Assembly (NCBI RefSeq): GCF_004358185.1
Contig: NZ_SMUV01000070.1
Coordinates: 124,001-188,000 of the forward strand
DNA from: Antarcticimicrobium luteum
GTDB lineage: Bacteria > Pseudomonadota > Alphaproteobacteria > Rhodobacterales > Rhodobacteraceae
Direction of reading: 5' to 3'
Length of the DNA: 64,000 nucleotides
Under the pieces are notes generated by a model. It searched no databases, had not been told where the DNA came from, and saw only the letters and a list, made by a program, of their open reading frames with translations. The position numbers and the translations under genes are program-made. Shown here piece after piece: positions 1 to 8,733 of the stretch (the stretch's first letter is position 1; every line of letters begins with the position of its first letter).

Positions 1-84
1 TGCCCGCAGGCCTGCTATGCCGGCGGGCCGGGCAAGTTCCGCTATCTGCTCTACAAGGATGTGAACCGGCATATGCCGTTGTAA
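1..84 (+). CDS. C-terminal end of an unidentified protein (partial)
   Basis: The window opens inside a reading frame whose last 27 codons end in RHMPL and a TAA stop. A good terminator hairpin lies about 60 bases further on, which supports this being a true gene end. The fragment contains two cysteines but no motif that I can assign to a family. Its position beside the urate cluster makes a purine-related function possible, but nothing in the residues themselves shows it. Confidence 0.5.
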   Translation, partial: CPQACYAGGPGKFRYLLYKDVNRHMPL

Positions 85-120
85 GGCGTTTGCCGATCTA
101 AACCATTGTCCAAACCGCTC

Positions 121-140
121 GCCCGGGCGCAAGCCCGGGC
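121..140. repeat. GC-rich hairpin with GCAA loop
   Basis: GCCCGGGC occurs twice around the four bases GCAA, giving an 8-bp perfect stem closed by a GNRA-type tetraloop. It sits immediately before a second, terminator-like hairpin (142-171). It may stabilise the transcript end or act together with that terminator. The arms are also self-complementary, so other pairings are possible. Confidence 0.5.
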
Positions 141-141
141 A

Positions 142-171
142 GCGCCCGCCCTCTCCCCGGCGGGTGCTTTT
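142..171 (+). terminator. Rho-independent terminator of the upstream gene
   Basis: A 9-bp stem (142-150 paired with 159-167, one G-U pair) with an 8-base loop is followed directly by TTTT at 168-171. It lies downstream of the stop codon at 82-84, in the plus orientation. It separates that gene from the convergent permease gene, which ends at 364. Confidence 0.65.
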
Positions 172-363
172 AGGTGTTGCGATGGCGGGACGTTCGGAGG
201 TTATGAGGCACTGCTGCCCAGCTTCACCGTTCCGCCAAAAACGCCCACCAGGTCGGGCGCTGCCCGTCTTGCTTTTGAACGGAGGGGAGGGTGTTCCCCT
301 AGAAACAACGCCCGCCATCTCTGCGATGACGGGCGCCGCTTTGTCGTCGGTTCGTTCGGGCGA

Positions 364-1821
364 TTACTCTCCCGGCATCGACCCTTTGCCATGCCCGGCC
401 ATGCCGCCGGCGACCTCTTCGGTCGACTCGTCGGACAGATGCGCCGGCAGCACCAGATTCAGCACGATGGCGATCAGAGCGGCGGGCAGAATCCCCGAGG
501 CGCCGAGGATGCGCAGCGTGTCGGGCAGGTGTTGCAGCGCGTTGGGCGCGCCCGGCGGCACGTTCATCACCTCGAGCTGCAGGCCCAGACCCACCGACAG
601 CGCCACGGCAAAGATCACCATGTTGCGCCGGTTCCAGTCCACATCCGACAGCATCGAGATGCCGGCGGCAACCACCATGCCGAACATCACGATCACGCCG
701 CCGCCCAGAACCTCGATCGGGATGGTGCGGATCACACCGCCGACCTTGGGGATCAACCCGCAGACGATCAGAAAGACCGCGCCGATGGTCACCACATGGC
801 GGCTCATCACCCCGGTCATGGCGATCAGCCCGACGTTCTGGGAAAACGAGGTATTGGGCAGCCCGCCGAAGATCCCGGCCACGGCGGTGCCGAAGCCGTC
901 GGCAAAGGTGGCGCCCTGAATCTCCTTGTCGGTGACCTCGCGCCCGGCGCCGCCCTTGGTGATGCCGCTGACGTCGCCCACGGTCTCGACCGCCGAGACG
1001 AAGGCCATCAGGCAGAACCCGATGACGGCGGCAAAGGAGAATTCGAACCCGTATTTGAACGGTTGCGGCAGGGCGAAACCGGCCGAGCGCGCCCAGCTCG
1101 TGGCGATGGCGTCGAAGGTGAGCATCCCCACCGCCAGCGCATAGACATAGCCCACAGCGATGCCCACCAGTACGGCGGAGATCGACAGCATGCCACGGGC
1201 GAAGAATTTCAGCACCAGCGTCACCAGGATCACCACCAGCGCCGCCGACCAGCTCATCAGCCCGCCATAACTCTCGGCGCCGCTGGCCTTGGCCGGCACG
1301 CCCCCGGCGGCGTATTCGATGCCCACCTTGACCAGCGCCAGCCCGATCATGGTGACCACAAGCCCGGTGACCAGCGGCGGCAGGGCAAAGCGGATGCGCC
1401 CGATGACCAGGCCGAGGCTGGCATGGAACAGACCGCCGATCAACACCCCGCCGAACAGCGCCGCCAGCGCATCGACGCCCTTGCCCGCGACCAGCGGGAT
1501 CATGATCGGCAGAAAGGCGAACGAGGTGCCCTGCACGATCGGCAGCGCGGCGCCGACCGGGCCGATGGTGATGGTCTGCAACAGGGTGGCGACACCGGCG
1601 AACAGCATCGACATCTGGATCATGTACAAAAGCTGGGGAAAATCGGGCGAATTGGAGCCGAACCCGAATCCGGCGGCGCCTGCGACGATGATCGCCGGGG
1701 TCACGTTGCTGACGAACATCGCCAGCACGTGCTGGATGCCCAGCGGCACCGCCACCGCCAGCGGCGGGGTATAGTTCGGGTCGCGCAGCTGCTCGGGGCT
1801 GCCGATGGATGATCTGGTCAT
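364..1821 (-). CDS. NCS2-family purine (probably uric acid/xanthine) permease
   Basis: Multi-pass inner-membrane symporter of 485 residues, the usual length of the nucleobase:cation symporter-2 family. The family signature QNVGLIAMTGV is at about residues 328-338, and the substrate-site stretch ETVGD is at about 279-283. NCS2 members import xanthine, uracil or uric acid with protons. Urate is preferred here because the next gene is ureidoglycolate lyase and the rest of the urate-to-glyoxylate pathway follows. The start codon lies 63 bases beyond the stop of the next minus-strand gene, so co-transcription is likely. Specificity between urate and xanthine cannot be read from the sequence alone. 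Confidence 0.88.
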   Translation of the reverse strand: MTRSSIGSPEQLRDPNYTPPLAVAVPLGIQHVLAMFVSNVTPAIIVAGAAGFGFGSNSPDFPQLLYMIQMSMLFAGVATLLQTITIGPVGAALPIVQGTSFAFLPIMIPLVAGKGVDALAALFGGVLIGGLFHASLGLVIGRIRFALPPLVTGLVVTMIGLALVKVGIEYAAGGVPAKASGAESYGGLMSWSAALVVILVTLVLKFFARGMLSISAVLVGIAVGYVYALAVGMLTFDAIATSWARSAGFALPQPFKYGFEFSFAAVIGFCLMAFVSAVETVGDVSGITKGGAGREVTDKEIQGATFADGFGTAVAGIFGGLPNTSFSQNVGLIAMTGVMSRHVVTIGAVFLIVCGLIPKVGGVIRTIPIEVLGGGVIVMFGMVVAAGISMLSDVDWNRRNMVIFAVALSVGLGLQLEVMNVPPGAPNALQHLPDTLRILGASGILPAALIAIVLNLVLPAHLSDESTEEVAGGMAGHGKGSMPGE

Positions 1822-1884
1822 GGTCTGTCCCTCCGTGTTGGTCCGCCGGCGTTGTTGTTTTTCCGGGCCGGCGGACAGGTCGTG

Positions 1885-2382
1885 TCAGCCCGGCGTCACC
1901 TCATAGGGCGCGTCGAACCAGTGTTCCTCGAGGTTGTCACCCGGACCATCGGACGGCCCGATCCGGTCGATCACCGCGAACAGGCCGGGCGCCGAAAGCG
2001 GTGTGAGAACTCCGTGCCAGGTGTTGCGAAGCAGGTTGATCCCCTGCCCGGGCGCGGTCAAGAAGGCGCGCGGCACCGCCGGTGCGCCGCCCGCATCTTC
2101 TGCCACAATGACCAGGAACGATGCCGGATTGAGCGGAATGAAGGCCTGGCTGCCCAGCGGGTGCCGCTCCATCATCTCCAACCGATAAGGCAGGGCGCGC
2201 GGCGCGGCCTCGAACAGGCTGATGCCGGCGCGGCCATCGCAAAAATCGAGCCGCGCCAGATCGTGATGGCGCCCGCAGAGGCCCTGATTGATGATCTTGT
2301 CCGGTGCGTCCTTCAGCGCGATCACATCGCCAAATGGGGCGAAACCCGCGGCGGTGAGGGGTTCGGTGGTGATCTTGGTCAT
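1885..2382 (-). CDS. allA: Ureidoglycolate lyase AllA
   Basis: Cytoplasmic enzyme of 165 residues that splits ureidoglycolate into glyoxylate and urea, the last step of the allantoin branch. It matches the AllA cupin-like family in length and in stretches such as FLVIVA (around residue 110), GINLLRNTWHG (around 120) and the C-terminal EEHWFD. It lies between the fused allantoinase/decarboxylase gene upstream and the purine permease downstream, all on the minus strand, consistent with one urate-degradation operon. A gap of about 150 bases separates it from the upstream gene. Confidence 0.9.
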   Translation of the reverse strand: MTKITTEPLTAAGFAPFGDVIALKDAPDKIINQGLCGRHHDLARLDFCDGRAGISLFEAAPRALPYRLEMMERHPLGSQAFIPLNPASFLVIVAEDAGGAPAVPRAFLTAPGQGINLLRNTWHGVLTPLSAPGLFAVIDRIGPSDGPGDNLEEHWFDAPYEVTPG

Positions 2383-2536
2383 GGCCGTGTTCTTTCGGCG
2401 GTCGTAAACACCACAGGAGGGATGCGACCGCCCGTGGTGGGCGCGAATGCGCCCGCCTGGGGGGCGGGCGGGCGCATCCCGGATCGCAAGCGATCCGGGA
2501 ATTCCATAATCCCCGGCCTGCCTTCAATCCCGCCGC

Positions 2537-3952
2537 TCACGGCAGAATGTCCTGCAGCCGCAGCTCGGCGATGCGCTCGACCTGGTTGCAGGCCTCCTCG
2601 AGCTCGGTATCGGTGTTGCTCTGTAGCCGACGTTCGAACGCGGCGCGGATCGACGCCTTGGTGTTGTCGCGCACCGCGATGATGAAGGGAAAGCCGTGCT
2701 TGTCCACATAGGCGGTATTGAGGCGGGTGAAATCCTCGCGCTCGGCGTCGGTCAGCATGTCCAGCCCGGCGCCGGCCTGTTCGGCGGTGGAATCGGCGGT
2801 CAGCCGCCCGGCCTGGGCCAGTTTGCCCGCCAGATCGGGGTGCGCGCGCAGCACGCCCAGACGCTCCTCCGCGCTGGCGCTGCGGAAGGCGCGGCAGAGT
2901 GCGCTGTGCAGACCGACCGCACCGTCATGGGCCGGGCCCAGCTCCAGCGCGAAGGCGCGGTCTGCGATCCAGGGGGAATGCTCGAAGATGCCGCCGAATT
3001 TGGCGACGAATGCGGCGTGATCCATCCGGCTGGGCCGATCCCAGCGCCGGTGCGGGTGGGTTTCGGCCCAGTGCCGGGCGATGTCGATGCGGCGCGGGCA
3101 CCAGACATCCTCGAACTCGCCGATATAGTCGAGAAAACGTTTCAGCCCGGCCAGCTTGCCCGGCCGCCCGATCAGACGGCAATGCAGCCCGACCGACATC
3201 ATTTTCGGCGCGCCCGCCTGCCCCTCGGCATAGAGCACGTCGAAGGCGTCGCGCAGATAGGTAAAGAACTGCTCGCCGGTGATGTAACCCGGCGCAGTGG
3301 CGAAGCGCATGTCGTTGGTTTCCAGCGTGTAGGGGATGATCAACTGGTCATGATCGCCCAGCTCCAGCCAATAAGGCAGGTCGTCGTCATAGGTGTCGGA
3401 GACATAGGCAAAGCCGCCTTCTTGCCCGACCAGCCGCACGGTATTGGCGCTGCAGCGGCCGGTGTACCAGCCCAGCGGGCGCGTCCCCACGACCTCGGTA
3501 TGCAGGCGGATCGCCTCGGCGATCGCCGCGCGCTCCTCCTCCTCGGGCATGTTCCTGTGCTCGACCCATTTCAGCCCGTGGCTGGCGATCTCCCACCCCG
3601 CCGATTTCATCGCCGCCACCTGTTCGGGGCTGCGCGCCAGCGCGGTGGCCACGCCATAGACCGTCACCGGGATGCCCGCGCCGGTGAACAGCCGGTGCAG
3701 CCGCCAGAACCCGGCGCGCGCCCCGTATTCGTAAATCGATTCCATGTTCCAGTGCCGCTGGCCCGGCCACGGCGCGGCGCCGGCGATGTCCGACAGGAAC
3801 GCCTCGGAGGCGGCATCGCCATGCAGGATGCTGTTCTCGCCGCCCTCCTCGTAATTCAGCACGAACTGCACGGCGATCCTGGCGTCGCCGGGCCATTTCG
3901 GATCGGGCGGGGTGGCGCCATGACCGCGCATATCGCGGAGGTAGCGTGTCAT
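2537..3952 (-). CDS. puuE: Fused allantoinase (PuuE type) / OHCU decarboxylase (UraD)
   Basis: A two-enzyme fusion of 471 residues. Residues 1 to about 305 form a polysaccharide-deacetylase-like PuuE domain, the cofactor-independent allantoinase that opens allantoin to allantoate. Residues from about 310 onward form UraD, which decarboxylates 2-oxo-4-hydroxy-4-carboxy-5-ureidoimidazoline to S-allantoin. UraD marks are the catalytic His in EHSPW (H325), AHPDLAG (370-376) and LNTAYVDKHGFPFI (411-424). The ATG at 3952 is chosen because a CAGGAG ribosome site lies just upstream and MTRYLRDM is the usual family start; the frame stays open for 46 more codons. The two activities are consecutive, so fusion suits channelling. 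Confidence 0.92.
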   Translation of the reverse strand: MTRYLRDMRGHGATPPDPKWPGDARIAVQFVLNYEEGGENSILHGDAASEAFLSDIAGAAPWPGQRHWNMESIYEYGARAGFWRLHRLFTGAGIPVTVYGVATALARSPEQVAAMKSAGWEIASHGLKWVEHRNMPEEEERAAIAEAIRLHTEVVGTRPLGWYTGRCSANTVRLVGQEGGFAYVSDTYDDDLPYWLELGDHDQLIIPYTLETNDMRFATAPGYITGEQFFTYLRDAFDVLYAEGQAGAPKMMSVGLHCRLIGRPGKLAGLKRFLDYIGEFEDVWCPRRIDIARHWAETHPHRRWDRPSRMDHAAFVAKFGGIFEHSPWIADRAFALELGPAHDGAVGLHSALCRAFRSASAEERLGVLRAHPDLAGKLAQAGRLTADSTAEQAGAGLDMLTDAEREDFTRLNTAYVDKHGFPFIIAVRDNTKASIRAAFERRLQSNTDTELEEACNQVERIAELRLQDILP

Positions 3953-4098
3953 TCCTGTGGGCTCCTGCTGTTGGTCTGCCTTGTAGAACATTACAATAGC
4001 GCGCAGTTTCCTGTATTTTTTGAAGGAGTTGTAGCCAAATTCAGGGTGCGGCAAGATGACTGTGCGCGTAGAAAACGGGCAGACAGCCAAAGGGGGCG

Positions 4099-4455
4099 AT
4101 GATGGCCGGGTATTTGACGACCCATGTTCTGGACACCGCGCGCGGATGTCCCGCGGCCGGGCTGAAGATCGAGCTTTTCCGGATCGAGGGCGAGGCGCGC
4201 ATTCACCTGCGCACCCTCACCACCAATGACGACGGGCGCACCGACGAACAGATCCTGCCCGCGGCAGAGTTCAAGGTGGGCACTTACGAGCTGGTGTTCC
4301 ACGCCGGCGCCTATCTCGACGAGACCGGCCCGGCGCAGGAGCCGCCCCGGTTTCTCGACCTGATCCCGCTGCGCTTCGGCATGGGGGAGGCGAGCCACTA
4401 TCACGTGCCGCTGCTGCTGTCGCCCTTCGGCTATTCGACCTATCGGGGCAGCTGA
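4099..4455 (+). CDS. uraH: 5-hydroxyisourate hydrolase (transthyretin-like)
   Basis: Small cytoplasmic enzyme of 118 residues that hydrolyses 5-hydroxyisourate, the product of urate oxidation, to OHCU. It begins with the family stretch [11 protein letters not shown], and it ends with the diagnostic C-terminal tetrapeptide YRGS. Two ATG codons are adjacent (4099 and 4102); the AGGGGG ribosome site just before them suits the second slightly better, so the true start may be 4102. The gene is divergent from puuE across a 146-base shared promoter region and convergent with the LysR gene. Confidence 0.95.
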   Translation: MMAGYLTTHVLDTARGCPAAGLKIELFRIEGEARIHLRTLTTNDDGRTDEQILPAAEFKVGTYELVFHAGAYLDETGPAQEPPRFLDLIPLRFGMGEASHYHVPLLLSPFGYSTYRGS

Positions 4456-4470
4456 GCGCCCATCGGCGGG

Positions 4471-5373
4471 TTATTTCAGCGCCGCCTGGATGCGTTCGGC
4501 CATGAAATCTATCAGCAGCCGGGTCTTGGGATCCTGCCGCCGGCGGTGCATGTAGAGACAGGCCAGCTGGATCGGTACAGGCGGTTCGTCGGGGACGACC
4601 GGCACCAGCGCGCCCGATTTCAGGAAATCCGCCACCTCGAAGACGGGTTTCAGGATGATCCCGTGCCCCTCCAGCGCCCAGCCGGTTAGAACGTCGCCAT
4701 CATCGGATTCGAACGGGCCATGTACCGAGAACCGCCGCACCCCGTCCGGCGTTTGCAGCGGCCACTGGAATTCCGGCGCGCCGGGATAGCGCAGGTTCAG
4801 GCAATCGTGCTTGTCGCGCACCAGCGCCTCGCCGCTGTCGGGCATGCCGCGACGGGCGATGTAAGAGGGCGCGGCGCAGAGCACACGGGGACAATCGGCG
4901 ATCTTGCGAATACGCAGGTTCGAATCCTCCGGGATGCCGAGGAAAAAGGCGAGGTCGAGCCCCTCGGCCGCCAGATCGAGCTTGCGGTCCGACAACCGCA
5001 GCCGGATGTCGATCAGCGGATATTGCTCCTTGAACGCCGGCACGGCAGGGGCGATCAGTCGCCGGCCCAGCCCCAGCGGCGCGGCGATGAACAGCGATCC
5101 GCGCGGCGTCATGGTGACATTGCTGATTTCGGCCTCGGCCGCATCCACCGCTTCGAGAATCTTGCAGGCGCCGCGATAGAACATATGGCCCTGTTCGGTG
5201 GGGTTCAGCGTGCGCGTGGTGCGCTGGAACAGCCGGACGTTCAGATGCTCTTCGAGCTGGGAAATCCGCGCCGAGGCGACGGCGGCGGAAATCCTCTGAT
5301 CGCGCGCGGCGGCGGACATATTGCCCAATTCATAGACACGGACGAAGGTTTGGATGTTGTCGAGATAGGCCAT
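4471..5373 (-). CDS. LysR-family transcriptional regulator, likely of urate catabolism
   Basis: A 300-residue LysR-type regulator: N-terminal winged helix-turn-helix (about residues 1-60, with FVRVYELGNMSAAAR and ISQLEEHLNVRLF), followed by a periplasmic-binding-protein-like effector domain. LysR proteins usually control the gene transcribed away from them, here puuD, across a 107-base intergenic region. The position inside the urate cluster suggests that urate or a degradation intermediate is the effector, which is inference. Termination is convergent with uraH with only 15 bases between the two stops. Confidence 0.88.
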   Translation of the reverse strand: MAYLDNIQTFVRVYELGNMSAAARDQRISAAVASARISQLEEHLNVRLFQRTTRTLNPTEQGHMFYRGACKILEAVDAAEAEISNVTMTPRGSLFIAAPLGLGRRLIAPAVPAFKEQYPLIDIRLRLSDRKLDLAAEGLDLAFFLGIPEDSNLRIRKIADCPRVLCAAPSYIARRGMPDSGEALVRDKHDCLNLRYPGAPEFQWPLQTPDGVRRFSVHGPFESDDGDVLTGWALEGHGIILKPVFEVADFLKSGALVPVVPDEPPVPIQLACLYMHRRRQDPKTRLLIDFMAERIQAALK

Positions 5374-5480
5374 AGGGGCTCATTCTTCGTTTTTATTTGA
5401 AGCATCTTGGCGCTTTCCCCGGATACATGACAATACGGGAATAGGCTAGCACGGGGGCAAACCGCCCATAGGAGGGACAG

Positions 5481-6740
5481 ATGCAGGATTTGGCGATCAT
5501 CTGGGACTGGCTGGGATTTGCGGTGCGCTGGCTGCATGTGATCACCGCGATCGCCTGGATCGGCTCGTCCTTCTATTTCATCGCTCTGGACCTCGGGTTG
5601 CGCAAGGCGCCGCATCTGCCGGTGGGCGCCCATGGCGAGGAATGGCAGGTGCATGGCGGCGGCTTTTACCACATCCGGAAATATCTGGTGGCGCCCGAGC
5701 ATATGCCCGAGCATCTGACCTGGTTCAAATGGGAGAGCTATTCGACCTGGCTGACCGGTGCGGCGATGCTGATGATCGTCTACTGGGCGGGCGGCGAGCT
5801 TTATCTGATCGATGCGAACAAGGCCGATCTGACGCTGTGGCAGGGCATCGCGATTTCGGCGGCCTCGCTGACGGTGGGCTGGCTGATCTACGATTTCCTC
5901 TGCAAGTCGGGGCTGGGCGAGCGGCCGACGCTGCTGATGGTGCTGCTGTTCGTGCTGCTGGTGGCGATGGGCTGGGGCTATACCCAGGTTTTCACCGGCC
6001 GGGCGATGATGCTGCATCTGGGCGCCTTCACCGCGACGATCATGACCGCCAATGTGTTTTTCATCATCATCCCCAACCAGAAGATCGTGGTCGCCGACCT
6101 AAAGGCCGGGCGCACGCCGGATGCGAAATACGGCAAGATCGCCAAGCTGCGCTCGACCCACAACAACTACCTCACCCTGCCGGTGGTGTTTCTGATGCTG
6201 TCGAACCACTACCCGCTGGCCTTTGCGACCGAGTATAACTGGATCATCGCCGCGCTGGTGTTCCTGATGGGGGTGACCATCCGGCATTACTTCAACACCC
6301 GCCACGCGCGCGCCGGGAACCCGACCTGGACCTGGGTGGCGACGGCGATTCTGTTCATCGCCATCATGTGGCTGTCCACCGCGCCGCTGCAGCAGCAAAG
6401 CTACGAGGAGAGCGAGGCGCGCGCGCTGACGCCGGCCGAGGCGGTGTTCGCCGGGGCCGAGGGATTTGACGAGGTCACCGATATCGTGATGGGCCGCTGT
6501 TCGATGTGCCACGCGCGCGAGCCGGGCTGGGACGGCATCCATCGCGCGCCCAAGAACGTGCTGCTGGAGACCCGGCCCGAGATCGCGGCGGCGGCGCGGC
6601 AGATCTATCTTCAGGCCGGGGCCAGCCACGCGATGCCGCCCGCGAACGTCAGCTGGATGGAACCGCAGGAGCGGGCGAAGATCGTCGCATGGTATACCGG
6701 CGCGGCGCGCAACCTGCCGCTGCGGCTGGCGGCGAACTGA
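5481..6740 (+). CDS. puuD: Membrane urate oxidase PuuD with C-terminal cytochrome c
   Basis: Integral membrane protein of 419 residues that converts urate to 5-hydroxyisourate and passes electrons to the respiratory chain instead of making hydrogen peroxide. The first 300 residues are hydrophobic helices with conserved histidines (for example WLHV at 17-20). The tail carries a c-type haem motif CSMCH (340-344) and a later AMPP that could supply the axial Met. This is the PuuD architecture known from alphaproteobacteria. The ATG at 5481 is preceded by AGGAGG. No soluble uricase or HpxO gene is present in the window, so PuuD carries the first step. Confidence 0.93.
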   Translation: MQDLAIIWDWLGFAVRWLHVITAIAWIGSSFYFIALDLGLRKAPHLPVGAHGEEWQVHGGGFYHIRKYLVAPEHMPEHLTWFKWESYSTWLTGAAMLMIVYWAGGELYLIDANKADLTLWQGIAISAASLTVGWLIYDFLCKSGLGERPTLLMVLLFVLLVAMGWGYTQVFTGRAMMLHLGAFTATIMTANVFFIIIPNQKIVVADLKAGRTPDAKYGKIAKLRSTHNNYLTLPVVFLMLSNHYPLAFATEYNWIIAALVFLMGVTIRHYFNTRHARAGNPTWTWVATAILFIAIMWLSTAPLQQQSYEESEARALTPAEAVFAGAEGFDEVTDIVMGRCSMCHAREPGWDGIHRAPKNVLLETRPEIAAAARQIYLQAGASHAMPPANVSWMEPQERAKIVAWYTGAARNLPLRLAAN

Positions 6741-6859
6741 GGCCGGCCCGAGGGGGGGCAGCGCCCGCCGGCAAAGGGTGGCCGTCCGAGTGTCACGCAA
6801 GGAAAGTCTGGACCGTTCCGCCCCGCCGCTCCACTCTGCGTCCGAGGGAGGAGCCTTGA

Positions 6860-8515
6860 ATGACAGTTTTGCCCAAGCCCGGCACACGGCCGTGGCATGC
6901 ATTCTATAACCCCGGGGTGCGGCCCGATTACGTGCCGCCCGACACCACGCTCACCGGGATGATGGCCGAGGCCTTTGCCGCCCATGGGCCCAGGGTGCTG
7001 ATCGAATACCCGGGCGAAGAGATCACCTATGCCGAAATGCAGGCCCTCGCCGCGCGCGGGGCGGCGGCGCTGCGGGCGTTTGGCCTGAATCCTGGCGACC
7101 GGCTGGCGCTGCATCTGCCCAATTGTCCCTGGCATCCGGTATTCTTCTTTGCCGCGATGACGGCGGGCCTCGTGGTCACCCATCTGAGCCCGCTCGATGC
7201 CCCGGAGGAGATCGCCCACAAGCTGGCCGACAGCGACGCAAAGCTGGTGGTGTCGCTGGCCCGGCCGGAATTTTCCGCCCCGCTGATGCGGGCGGCCTCG
7301 CATGGGAAAATCCCGCCGGTGGTGCAATGCCCCGATGGGGCGGAGGATGCCGTTTCGGACGGCGCGATCCCGGTGGCGGCGTTCTGGGCCGGGCAGGAAG
7401 GCGCGGACTGGGCGCCGGTGGCGGTGGACCCTCAGGATATCGCGTTGTTGCAATATACCGGCGGCACCACCGGCCGGCCCAAGGCGGCGGTGCTGACGCA
7501 TGCCAATATTGCGGCCTCGGTGAATATCTACCGCGAATATCTGACCGGCGAGGTGGTACGCCAGCCGGGCAAGCATACGCTGCTCTATGCGCCGGTGTTC
7601 CACATTCTCGGGCTCTCCACCCAGTTGTTGCGCGGTTTTGCCGACGGGCTGACGCTGCATCTGCGGCCGCGCTTCGACGCCGCCAGGGCGCTCGACGATA
7701 TCGAGACGCATGGGATCAACATCCTCTCCGGCGTGCCGACCATGTGGATCGCGATCCTGCGCCAGCCGGGGGTCGAAAAGCGTGACCTCAGCTCGCTGGA
7801 ATTCATCGGATCGGGTGGCGCGCCGCTTCCCGTTGAGGTCTATCAGCGGGTCTGCCAGTTGACGGGCCTGAAGCTGCGCGGCGGCTGGGGAATGACCGAG
7901 ACATCGCCGGCGGGCTCCAACGTGCCGGCGGGGCTGCCGGACGACAAGCTCGGCACCATTGGCATCCCGCTGCCGGGGCTGGAGATCAAGATCGTCGATA
8001 CCGCCGATCCGGGCCGGGAGTTGCCCTATGGCGAGGACGGCGAGATGGCGATCCGGGGGCCCAATGTTACCAGCGCCTATTGGAACCGGCCGGAGGAGAC
8101 GGCGGCGGCGTTCCATGACGGCTGGTTCCTGACCGGCGACATTGGCCATATGGACGCGGACGGGTTCCTTTATCTGGTGGACCGGAAAAAGGACATGATC
8201 CTGTCGGGCGGCTTCAACGTCTATCCGGTGATGATCGAGGATGCGGTGCACCGCTATCCGGGGGTGTCCGAGGCGATGGCGATCGGGGTGCCGGATGAAT
8301 ATCGCGGCGAAAGCGCCAAGGTCTTCGTGGTGCTGAATCCGGGGGCGGAGACGTTCACGCTGGAGGCGTTGCAGGCGTTTCTGGCCGACAAGCTGGGGCG
8401 GCACGAGATCCCGCGCGCGCTGGAGTTCCGCGAGGCGCTGCCGAAGACGTCGGTGGGCAAGCTGGACCGCAAGGCGCTGCGGGCGGAGGTGCGGGCCGAG
8501 GTCGAGGTGGCGTGA
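6860..8515 (+). CDS. AMP-forming acyl-CoA ligase (fatty-acid/carboxylic-acid type)
   Basis: A 551-residue class I adenylate-forming enzyme that activates a carboxylic acid to its acyl-adenylate and then its CoA thioester. The P-loop YTGGTTGRPK is at 199-208. GWGMTE, GWFLTGD and DRKKDMILSGGFN mark the core and hinge, and LPKTSVGKLDRK near the C-terminus carries the catalytic lysine. Chain length or substrate cannot be told. It lies 119 bases downstream of puuD on the same strand but has no obvious role in urate breakdown, so it is probably independent. GGGAGGAG precedes the ATG. Confidence 0.88.
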   Translation: MTVLPKPGTRPWHAFYNPGVRPDYVPPDTTLTGMMAEAFAAHGPRVLIEYPGEEITYAEMQALAARGAAALRAFGLNPGDRLALHLPNCPWHPVFFFAAMTAGLVVTHLSPLDAPEEIAHKLADSDAKLVVSLARPEFSAPLMRAASHGKIPPVVQCPDGAEDAVSDGAIPVAAFWAGQEGADWAPVAVDPQDIALLQYTGGTTGRPKAAVLTHANIAASVNIYREYLTGEVVRQPGKHTLLYAPVFHILGLSTQLLRGFADGLTLHLRPRFDAARALDDIETHGINILSGVPTMWIAILRQPGVEKRDLSSLEFIGSGGAPLPVEVYQRVCQLTGLKLRGGWGMTETSPAGSNVPAGLPDDKLGTIGIPLPGLEIKIVDTADPGRELPYGEDGEMAIRGPNVTSAYWNRPEETAAAFHDGWFLTGDIGHMDADGFLYLVDRKKDMILSGGFNVYPVMIEDAVHRYPGVSEAMAIGVPDEYRGESAKVFVVLNPGAETFTLEALQAFLADKLGRHEIPRALEFREALPKTSVGKLDRKALRAEVRAEVEVA

Positions 8516-8544
8516 GGTTGAGCGCGCCCGACCAACAGAGCAAG

Positions 8545-8690
8545 CCGCGCAAGCGCTGGACCGGGGGCTGGCGCAGCGACGGCTGATCGGCGCGCTTACG
8601 TCGACCAAGCGCCAGACCGTCACGCCATAGGCGTGCCGACGAATAGACGGCGCACCTTCGGTGCGACGGGACGGTCCGGCGCTTGCGCGG
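8545..8690. repeat. Inverted repeat with inner hairpins between convergent genes
   Basis: A 19-base arm at 8545-8563 is matched by its reverse complement at 8672-8690 with one mismatch, around a spacer of 108 bases. Inside the spacer lies a smaller CGCACC/GGTGCG hairpin (8651-8665), and just outside lies GCCC-TTC-GGGC (8692-8702). The block fills the gap between the convergent ligase and nitronate monooxygenase genes. It could be a two-way terminator or a dispersed palindromic element. Confidence 0.6.
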
Positions 8691-8733
8691 CGCCCTTCGG
8701 GCTTGATTCCGCGCAGGGGGCTTTGCTCGCCGC

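Noticed and set aside
106..1812. A 568-residue plus-strand frame opposite the purine permease
   Set aside because: The minus-strand permease has a clear family signature; the plus frame is low-complexity His/Gln/Arg sequence and begins inside a terminator region.
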